A DNA stretch of 27,084 nt from an uncultured Eubacterium sp. (GTDB lineage Bacteria; Bacillota; Clostridia; Lachnospirales; Lachnospiraceae). Positions 1 to 4,953 of this stretch are shown one piece after another; position 1 is the first letter of the stretch; the number at the start of each line of letters is the position of its first letter. Under the pieces are notes generated by a model that saw only the letters and a program-made list of their open reading frames with translations, was not told where the DNA came from and made no database searches. The translations under genes were made by a program, and so were the position numbers. The stretch lies in assembly GCA_910584345.1 (NCBI GenBank), contig CAJTZX010000049.1, positions 1-27,084 on the forward strand, given 5' to 3'.

Positions 1-137
1 ACTTTTGTAATCACAATATTATCATCAACTCTATGAAGTTCCACAAGATCATTTTCCGTCATTCCCAATGCTTCAAGAAATGCTTTTGGTATTCTTATCC
101 CCTGTGAATTTCCCCATTTTTGAATCATTGCCTGCAT
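1..137 (-). CDS. AbrB/MazE-type antitoxin, 3' end cut by window edge
   Basis: The first 45 codons are visible, beginning MQAMIQKWGNSQGIRIPK and continuing through a segment with LGMTENDLVEL. The pattern of a tryptophan-glycine-asparagine-serine turn, then an IRIPK strand, then an L-x-x-N-D-x-V-E-L strand is typical of the swapped-hairpin AbrB DNA-binding domain of MazE-like antitoxins. Such proteins neutralise an endoribonuclease toxin and repress their own operon. The start is the ATG at 135-137, placed by an AAGGAGA ribosome binding site 6 bases upstream; the internal ATG at codon 4 has no site of its own. The toxin gene, if present, lies outside the window to the left. The family call is confident; whether a toxin partner exists cannot be seen. 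Confidence 0.75.
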   Translation of the reverse strand, partial: MQAMIQKWGNSQGIRIPKAFLEALGMTENDLVELHRVDDNIVITK

Positions 138-161
138 AAAGTCATCTCCTTCTTTGCATTA

Positions 162-190
162 AGTATATACATTAGTATATACATTGTCAA
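162..190 (-). promoter_or_regulatory. Promoter of the antitoxin gene with twin GTATATAC operators
   Basis: On the minus strand TTGACA (185-190) is followed after exactly 17 bases by TATACT (162-167), a near-consensus SigA promoter. Two copies of the palindrome GTATATAC lie at 163-170 and 175-182, with 12 bp between starts, covering the -10 element and the spacer. Same-face palindromes over a promoter suit autorepression by an AbrB/MazE dimer; that role is inferred. Confidence 0.7.
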
Positions 191-268
191 TGACTTAATA
201 CGAAAAATGATATAAACTCTATCATCAGACGATATCATTTGACCGCGTATCGTCCGCATCATTCATAA

Positions 269-354
269 ACACCACTTTACAACTTTTACAGATGATACCT
301 TGCCGTTGGAGTTCCTTGTGCGTTATTTTATTTTTTAAAGTTGTAAAGTGGTGT
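269..354. repeat. 18-bp perfect inverted repeat around a 50-bp spacer
   Basis: ACACCACTTTACAACTTT at 269-286 is repeated exactly in reverse complement at 337-354. The spacer 287-336 has no ORF, and only weak promoter-like hexamers occur in it. A second short perfect inverted repeat (ATAGAAAT/ATTTCTAT, 359-366 and 373-380) follows. The rest of the 190-437 gap holds nothing else I can name. The arms could be ends of a miniature element, an RNA stem, or an invertible segment; no target duplication is evident. Confidence 0.6.
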
Positions 355-437
355 GAACATAGAAATGCATATATTTCTATAAAAAGTCGGAAGGAATGGA
401 TGATAGATTGCAGCGGATATTTTTCTTTTCATATGTT

Positions 438-1466
438 TTAAAATGTTTGCATTAAGTTTGTAAATTTTTTAAAAACAATCGTTTCTTTCTCATAATTTTC
501 TTTCAGCTTCGAAATGATTCTTTCCAGAATTTCTTTATTTTGATTGATACTGTTTTTCAAAACCAAATGCAATAAAATTTTATACTCATTTTCCAGCTCT
601 TCAAAAAGTGTGATACACCCATTGTCGCCTTCCAGATATCCTCGTTCAATCATATACTTCAATCGCAGTATCATTAGCGTTTTATGCTCCTGCATAATAC
701 AAAATGATTTTACGTTAATTTCATTCGTATTCTTTCGTCTATATTCTTCAACATCCTTTACCAGCTGCAAAATCACATCCACCCCATAAGTCATTCCCTG
801 TCTTGGATTAAAACAATGATTGTATCTGACAGAAGAATCTCTTGCCTCTAAATACTCCATTGCCTGCATATAAACTGCATTCCTGTCGAAATGATACGGA
901 CTGCCCTGTTCGTTATATTTAAACATATAAACCGTATTTTTATCATGATAATAATCCCTTTTACAAAACATGTATGCTTTTTTTACATCGTCAAATTTAT
1001 AAGTATACTTATTATAGTGCCCGCTTTTATCATACCCGGACATAAAAAAGATTTTCTCATCCAAATCATATCCATATATAAACTCCACATGGGAAAAATG
1101 GAGTTTCTCGTAAACATAACTATTCGGTAAATAATATTCATCCAAATATAAATAGCAATAAAAATCTGTATCTATAATAGTCGTTAAAAAATCGACAATA
1201 TCAATATTTAATTGATCTATCGTATCTTTTTGGATATTCTGATAATCAAGCAATGAAAAACGAGTATCCCACAATCGATTGTTTCTATCAGAATAATAAA
1301 AGTTTACAGGACTATCTTTTGCATCTTTCTCGTGATATATTTGGATAAAGTTCGAATAAAACCAATCCAGACTGTCTTCTTCATTGAGTATTACCGAAAG
1401 TGGATATACATAGTCCGGATAACAGATAATCGGTGTTTTTGCCAGTTTTAGTATTTTTTTACTCAT
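438..1466 (-). CDS. Unrecognised 342-residue cytoplasmic protein
   Basis: I do not recognise this protein with confidence. It has no signal peptide or membrane segment and is rich in Tyr, Phe, Asp and Asn. A central stretch (about residues 105-170) reads like beta strands with a conserved-looking FSHVEFIYGYDLDEKIFF core, followed by a DDVKKAY helix. That arrangement recalls papain-like/BtrH-N-type domains found in peptide or aminoglycoside biosynthesis loci, but this is only a resemblance from memory. The C-terminal 100 residues look helical. The start has a GGGAGGAT site. Its ATG overlaps the stop of a 15-codon ORF, so translation is probably coupled. Base composition is more AT-rich than the housekeeping genes to the right, which fits acquired DNA. 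Confidence 0.6.
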   Translation of the reverse strand: MSKKILKLAKTPIICYPDYVYPLSVILNEEDSLDWFYSNFIQIYHEKDAKDSPVNFYYSDRNNRLWDTRFSLLDYQNIQKDTIDQLNIDIVDFLTTIIDTDFYCYLYLDEYYLPNSYVYEKLHFSHVEFIYGYDLDEKIFFMSGYDKSGHYNKYTYKFDDVKKAYMFCKRDYYHDKNTVYMFKYNEQGSPYHFDRNAVYMQAMEYLEARDSSVRYNHCFNPRQGMTYGVDVILQLVKDVEEYRRKNTNEINVKSFCIMQEHKTLMILRLKYMIERGYLEGDNGCITLFEELENEYKILLHLVLKNSINQNKEILERIISKLKENYEKETIVFKKFTNLMQTF

Positions 1467-1510
1467 ATAATCCTCCCTGATGCTAAAATATCAAATTCCA
1501 TCTTACCCAT
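1463..1510 (-). CDS. 15-residue leader-like ORF overlapping the 342-residue gene
   Basis: The peptide MGKMEFDILASGRII starts at the ATG 1508-1510 behind an AAAGGAG site 6 bases away, a better site than many real genes here have. Its TGA overlaps the next ATG (ATGA). Such a short ORF may serve translational coupling rather than make a functional peptide. Coding status is inferred from the site and the overlap only. Confidence 0.4.
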   Translation of the reverse strand: MGKMEFDILASGRII

Positions 1511-1619
1511 TTTGTTCTCCTTTTTTCGTCGTCACATCGTTCATTTTTCCATCAGATATAATATCCAAAATGCCCTCTGTCCCTTCGGGTAATTCGTATC
1601 GAGATAGCTCAAAATTTAT
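1503..1619 (-). pseudogene. 38-codon open frame with no standard start codon
   Basis: This frame encodes a protein-like sequence containing ELPEGTEGILDIISDGKMND and ends with a TAA that overlaps the ATG of the following 15-codon ORF. No ATG, GTG or TTG begins the conserved-looking part. An AAAAGGA sits 8 bases before an ATA codon at 1617-1619, exactly where a start would be expected. It could be a small gene whose ATG mutated to ATA, one using a rare start, or the tail of a truncated gene. It lies directly downstream of the minus-strand promoter at 1644-1672. Confidence 0.35.
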
Positions 1620-1643
1620 ATGTTTATTCCTTTTATGTTTATA

Positions 1644-1672
1644 ATTTTATTATATTTGATTATCATTGTCAA
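1644..1672 (-). promoter_or_regulatory. Promoter toward the 342-residue gene, overlapped by a Fur-box-like site
   Basis: TTGACA (1667-1672) and TAAAAT (1644-1649) are 17 bases apart on the minus strand. The same strand reads GACAATGATAATCA, which differs at one position from the first 14 bases of the Fur consensus GATAATGATAATCA. The site also lies just upstream of the plus-strand TATAAT, so one repressor could control both directions. Iron control is inferred. Confidence 0.5.
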
Positions 1673-1682
1673 TAATTATAAT
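1656..1682 (+). promoter_or_regulatory. Divergent promoter for the lipoprotein gene
   Basis: A perfect TATAAT lies at 1677-1682, with a TTGATT 15 bases upstream at 1656-1661. The spacing is short, so the -35 is tentative. It overlaps the divergent promoter and the Fur-like box, leaving a leader of about 80 bases before the lipoprotein ATG. Confidence 0.45.
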
Positions 1683-1769
1683 ATTACAACAGGAGTTTTT
1701 ATCAATAATATTGAAAATATAGACCCTTTGCCGTATAATAATAAAAACATTCAAGAAAAGGAGCCAGAC

Positions 1770-2225
1770 ATGAAAAAATTAAAAATATCACTCATTTGTC
1801 TATTATGCTTACTTATGACAGCATGCGGCAATGAATTCGCCAAACGAGAGTATGATTCTGATAAAAAAATCTCACAACCAGAAGACCACTACGCAAAAGA
1901 ATCTTCTGTTTTCAAGCCTATAGACGGAGGGTATTCGCTTACCGTTTCTAAATTTAACGGGCGGCAGACATTATGGACAGAGACATTTGAAGAAAATCAA
2001 AATTTAGAGATAAACTTTTCTTTTCGTCTTTCAAAAGGACTGGCAAAAATAGTACATATTGATCGTAATGGCATTGTTGCAACAGTAATAGAATGTTCTC
2101 CTGACACTTCAGCCAGCGGATTTGTAACTAAAACTGTGCCAATAAAAAGCGGTCAAAACAGATTGAAAATCGTTGGCTATGATTGCGAAAACATCGATTT
2201 AAAAATGTTGTTTGGAGAACTGTAA
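1770..2225 (+). CDS. Small lipoprotein of unknown function
   Basis: The protein has 151 residues. The start is the ATG at 1770, preceded by AAAGGAG; an upstream in-frame extension from 1620 would be translated from promoter DNA and would bury the signal peptide. Residues 1-19 form a lipoprotein signal, with a lipobox LMTAC whose cysteine is residue 19, so the product should be anchored to the outer face of the membrane. A charged linker (about 20-50) precedes a domain of alternating strands (DGGYSLTVSKFNGRQTLW through IDLKMLFGEL) that looks like a small beta sandwich. I do not recognise the family. It diverges from the 342-residue gene across a Fur-like box, which hints at iron-responsive expression. 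No clear terminator follows it. Confidence 0.75.
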   Translation: MKKLKISLICLLCLLMTACGNEFAKREYDSDKKISQPEDHYAKESSVFKPIDGGYSLTVSKFNGRQTLWTETFEENQNLEINFSFRLSKGLAKIVHIDRNGIVATVIECSPDTSASGFVTKTVPIKSGQNRLKIVGYDCENIDLKMLFGEL

Positions 2226-2307
2226 CAGCAAACGCCTGATTCTCAGAAAATGCCCGCATCTGTACCAGTATCCAAACAATCACTGTTCGATGGAAAAAAC
2301 ATGGTTG

Positions 2308-2342
2308 TAAAAAGAAAGCCGCAACGCATCTGCGCTGCGGCT
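2308..2342 (-). terminator. Rho-independent terminator
   Basis: AGCCGCA (2317-2323) pairs with TGCGGCT (2336-2342). On the minus strand the stem is followed by TTCTTTTT, so it ends transcription coming from the truncated module gene at 2371-2793. Confidence 0.75.
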
Positions 2343-2370
2343 ATATGATACATCTTACAAATTACAACAT

Positions 2371-2793
2371 CTAACGGCAATCTCTCTGGAAAAACAAATG
2401 CTGTCTCCATGCTTCATCTGAAGCTTCCAATGAAGTAGTCAGCATAAACTCCTGACACTTATGCTGCACATATTTCTGTATCGGCAGATTTTTTTGATAT
2501 ACCAAAAACTCAAAATCCCAATAGTCTTGTTCAGTTGCAAACTGCTCCATTATTTTCAATGCATCCTCCTTATTATCGGCCTGATTGATTGTCTCATTCA
2601 GCGTATCCAGATAATCCCATACTTCCTCGTCTGTAACAGTAAATCCCTGCGCTAACGCTTCCTGATAAAGCGCTTCGCGTTCTGCCATATATTTTACAGC
2701 TTCCTTTTTGGCAGACGCTTCTCCCATACCAGCCAGCTGATAAAATTTTTCCGCCTGATCGAAATCTGCAAATCTTACAACGCTCTCTTTGTA
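2371..2793 (-). pseudogene. Truncated copy of the SurA-N-like exported protein
   Basis: The last part of this frame is a clear paralogue of residues 85-200 of the protein encoded at 3160-3828. Both share REALYQEAL, a DEEVWDYL / SQEVWDYL motif, an IMEQF-x5-DYW segment and VYQKNLPIQ. Open reading extends from the stop to about 2793 (through VVRFADFDQAEKFYQLAGM), but no good start with a ribosome site exists. The signal peptide and N-terminal linker are missing, and upstream DNA continues in another frame. The longest ATG-initiated part would be 118 residues from 2727, without a signal peptide, so it could not be exported as its paralogue is. I read it as the surviving 3' end of a duplicated module. 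It keeps a good terminator. Confidence 0.7.
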
Positions 2794-2859
2794 TTATCTT
2801 TGATTGCGGATTGCCATCTAACAAAGGGATAACATTCTGCAATCTAAAAATTACAGGAT

Positions 2860-2972
2860 TTTGCCATAAAACAATCTTTACACATTTGTAAGAGCAGTCG
2901 ATAATAGTTTTAACGTAACAGTTCCATAAGTTATCTGAACAGTTACAAAGAGCTTATTCAAAAGGCAGCTGC
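2860..2972 (+). repeat. 113-bp direct repeat, copy 1
   Basis: These 113 bases recur at 4626-4738 with one difference (G at 2952, A at 4718). The unit contains a plus-strand promoter-like TTTACA (2877-2882) with GATAAT 17 bases later (2900-2905), then a hairpin (2915-2946) near the expected transcript start. Ends show only a 4-bp inverted match (TGCC/GGCA), and no target duplication is visible. Confidence 0.9.
2915..2946. repeat. 32-bp dispersed palindrome, copy 1
   Basis: The arms GTAACAGTTC and GAACAGTTAC surround a 12-base loop and pair except at one central position. The same element recurs at 4681-4712 and, with changed bases restoring full pairing, at 11437-11468. Confidence 0.75.
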
Positions 2973-2989
2973 AATATGGAGGTGTTAAC

Positions 2990-3058
2990 ATGACAGAAAA
3001 AGAACAGATGCAAAAAAACATAGAAGAATTCGAACATAGGTTTAAGAATTTTGAGTGA
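2990..3058 (+). CDS. Possible 22-residue peptide
   Basis: An ATG at 2990 follows GGAGGTG with 6 bases of spacing and opens a 22-codon frame beginning MTEKEQMQKNIEEFEHR and ending in TGA at 3056-3058. The peptide is charged and predicted helical, with no signal. It sits directly behind copy 1 of the 113-bp repeat, whose promoter points at it. No counterpart follows copy 2. The coding call rests on the ribosome site alone. It may instead be the truncated front of a gene. Confidence 0.4.
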   Translation: MTEKEQMQKNIEEFEHRFKNFE

Positions 3059-3098
3059 AGCATCGTTTTTACATTAGGATAACTGTCCGGATCGGTGA

Positions 3099-3123
3099 AG
3101 GGGACGCATCAGCACCGTCCCCT
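3099..3123. repeat. GGGGACG-type REP-like hairpin
   Basis: AGGGGACG (3099-3106) and CGTCCCCT (3116-3123) form a perfect 8-bp GC-rich stem with a 9-base loop. There is no T-run on either side, so it is not a textbook terminator, although it lies downstream of the gene ending at 3160. Palindromes of the form GGGGACG...CGTCCCC are recurrent REP-like elements in many Firmicutes. Confidence 0.5.
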
Positions 3124-3159
3124 CTCCAATCTAAAAAGCCATGTATCGTATTATTTCAT

Positions 3160-3828
3160 TTACGGCGCCTGCTGATAGTTTTCGTTTGCGGCCAGCGTCT
3201 CTTTTAGTTTCTCAAAATGCGTTTCCCAGCTTATTTCAGGGTTTTCTTGCTGTGCCAGATACTCTTGCTCCAGATCATGTACATAATTCTGGATAGGAAG
3301 ATTTTTCTGATATACCGTAAATTCATAATTCCAGTAGTCTTCTTCTGAATCAAATTGCTCCATAATAGTATCTACCATGTCGCTGTTCTGGTATTCATGC
3401 AATTCTTCTTTGAAGTGTTCCAGATAATCCCATACTTCCTGGCTGGTCACCTGATACCCGTTTTTCAGCGCTTCCTGGTACAAGGCTTCCCGTTTTCTAG
3501 CATAATCAACGGCTTCTGCATAAGCCTCTTTTTCGCTCATTCCACCAAGCTGGTAATATGCTGCCGCCTGCTCAACTTCATCAGTTGTAATGGTGGCGTT
3601 TACTCCTTTTTCAAATATTTCACCAGCTTCTGGCACGACAGCATTCGTCCCTTCCTGTGCCGCGGCCTTTGCTGGCTGCTTTTGCTGGCTGCTATAATGA
3701 TCGCTGAGTATTTTTCCCCATTTCTGCACCCATGCGTCTTCTTTTGGAGATGCGGTTACAGATAATGCAAATCCAGATGCTATTAGAATTCCTGCTGCTG
3801 CAAAAATCGCTATATTTTTCTTTTTCAT
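3160..3828 (-). CDS. Exported SurA-N-like helical protein
   Basis: The protein has 222 residues. Residues 1-26 are a Sec signal (KKK, a hydrophobic stretch, then SVTA before the likely cleavage), so the product is exported. A Gln/Ala-rich linker (45-70) follows. A helical domain (about 75-200) carries ATITTDEVEQAAAYYQLGG, REALYQEALKNGYQVTSQEVWDYL and DYWNYEFTVYQKNLPIQ, which match the style of SurA/PrsA N-terminal chaperone domains. No parvulin isomerase domain follows, so any role would be as a binding chaperone or an independent function. The start has an AAGGAGGG site. It lies 30 bases behind the secreted beta-rich protein gene on the same strand, so the pair is probably one operon and this product may assist its partner; that is inferred. 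Confidence 0.7.
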   Translation of the reverse strand: MKKKNIAIFAAAGILIASGFALSVTASPKEDAWVQKWGKILSDHYSSQQKQPAKAAAQEGTNAVVPEAGEIFEKGVNATITTDEVEQAAAYYQLGGMSEKEAYAEAVDYARKREALYQEALKNGYQVTSQEVWDYLEHFKEELHEYQNSDMVDTIMEQFDSEEDYWNYEFTVYQKNLPIQNYVHDLEQEYLAQQENPEISWETHFEKLKETLAANENYQQAP

Positions 3829-3858
3829 TAAAAGACCCTCCTTGTTATATTCTTTTTA

Positions 3859-4350
3859 TCAAAACCCCATTGTTATGCCTTTTGCTGCCTGAGGCGGAAT
3901 AGCTCCATTGCATAGCACTCTGTAATGCATAGTGCCCGTGATGTTTGTACGGCTGAAATATGTGACAGAATCTGTATTATAATAGCATCCTGCACTATGG
4001 TAGCCATCACCTACAATCGTCTGTTGTCTATTCCAATTAGAAAAAATTTTTCCATTTGAATGGGATACATTATCTAAAACTATATATGGACTAGAAGTTG
4101 CATACGCTGATTTGTAAATTGCCCATTTAGTTCTTCGATATAATGTATTATAGCCGTTACTGCTGGTATATTCTTCATCATATCCGGCCTTTATATTTAT
4201 AGAAGAATATCCTCCTTCCGGAACAGCAAAAAGCTGGCTTTCAGGTTCTGTTTTTGAGAATTTTGAAGCTGCATGGATGGGTGTTGTTTTAACTCTTACC
4301 ATACAGAAAATCAATGCAACTGACAAAAAAATAAAAAATTTCTTATTCAT
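3859..4350 (-). CDS. Secreted beta-rich protein of unknown function
   Basis: The 163-residue product begins with a signal peptide (KK, hydrophobic 5-19, cleavage likely after PIHA at 27). The mature part (about 136 residues) is rich in Ser, Thr, Tyr, Asn and Gly, has no membrane segment, and looks like a small beta protein. It contains two cysteines (122 and 147) that could form a disulfide. I do not recognise the family; it lacks the features of lactococcin 972 or a known toxin that I can name. The start has an AAAGGAGGA site, and a promoter at 4531-4559 gives a leader of about 170 bases. It is the first gene of a two-gene unit with the SurA-N-like protein. A second unit (2371-2860) has lost this gene altogether. 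Confidence 0.65.
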   Translation of the reverse strand: MNKKFFIFLSVALIFCMVRVKTTPIHAASKFSKTEPESQLFAVPEGGYSSINIKAGYDEEYTSSNGYNTLYRRTKWAIYKSAYATSSPYIVLDNVSHSNGKIFSNWNRQQTIVGDGYHSAGCYYNTDSVTYFSRTNITGTMHYRVLCNGAIPPQAAKGITMGF

Positions 4351-4530
4351 ATTTTAGTGTTCCTCCTTTTACTGTTTTCATCAAAATATCCAGCAGTTTA
4401 TTTATTCTTCAACTCTTAGACAAAATTTCCTGGCTGACAGAACCTTAAATAAACAATACTGGCACACAGCATTCATGTGCACACATATTACTCACAAAGC
4501 CTTTGCAAGTATATTCTTTACTTCATATTC

Positions 4531-4559
4531 ACTTTACCACTTATTTCAAAAACTGTCAA
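4531..4559 (-). promoter_or_regulatory. Promoter of the secreted-protein module
   Basis: TTGACA (4554-4559) and TAAAGT (4531-4536) are 17 bases apart on the minus strand, upstream of the gene at 3859-4350. The resulting leader is about 170 bases, long for a simple message. The leader holds nothing I can identify. Confidence 0.6.
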
Positions 4560-4625
4560 TAGTATAATTGCACTTATAATTGTATCGCTTGTGCTTTTTT
4601 ACCTTTTTCTTCCGGAATCATTTTC

Positions 4626-4738
4626 TTTGCCATAAAACAATCTTTACACATTTGTAAGAGCAGTCGATAATAGTTTTAACGTAACAGTTCCATAAGTTAT
4701 CTGAACAGTTACAAAGAACTTATTCAAAAGGCAGCTGC
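4626..4738 (+). repeat. 113-bp direct repeat, copy 2
   Basis: This copy matches 2860-2972 at 112 of 113 positions. It contains TTTACA (4643-4648) and GATAAT (4666-4671) spaced by 17, and the hairpin at 4681-4712. It points toward the debranching-enzyme gene, but that gene has its own promoter at 4863-4891. Confidence 0.9.
4681..4712. repeat. 32-bp dispersed palindrome, copy 2
   Basis: It is identical to the palindrome at 2915-2946. The arms are 10 bp with one central mismatch and the loop is 12 bases. Confidence 0.75.
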
Positions 4739-4862
4739 TCTGACATTTTTTCTAATACTTTTAAGAGAAATTTTTTATGAGGAAAGCCTATTACCGGCAT
4801 ATCCGGTGATTTCGGACTGTTCAGCATTTATATTGCCATCTTAAAACACATATGGAATTTTC

Positions 4863-4891
4863 TTTACAAAGCCCTGCCCCGATACTATAAT
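4863..4891 (+). promoter_or_regulatory. Promoter of the glycogen debranching gene
   Basis: TTTACA (4863-4868) is followed after 17 bases by TATAAT (4886-4891). The start codon is about 55 bases downstream of the expected transcript start, behind an AGCGAGGT ribosome site. The stretch 4739-4862 otherwise shows only a short CCGG hairpin. Confidence 0.7.
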
Positions 4892-4953
4892 AAAAACAAC
4901 AAGACAACGCCATCTGGCTGAATACAAATTTTTAAACAAAGCGAGGTAACCGA

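Noticed and set aside
1620..1769. Upstream extension of the lipoprotein
   Set aside because: It runs through promoter DNA and would place the lipobox mid-protein; AAAGGAG marks the ATG at 1770.
2594..2842. 82-codon frame beside the truncated helper
   Set aside because: It starts at TTG without a ribosome site, and over its second half it is merely an out-of-frame reading of the paralogous fragment.
3355..3765. 136-codon plus-strand frame
   Set aside because: It is a shadow of the exported SurA-N-like gene, with no ribosome site and hydrophobic low-quality sequence.
4741..4953. 10-codon frame between the repeat and the debranching gene
   Set aside because: It is too short and lacks a convincing ribosome site.
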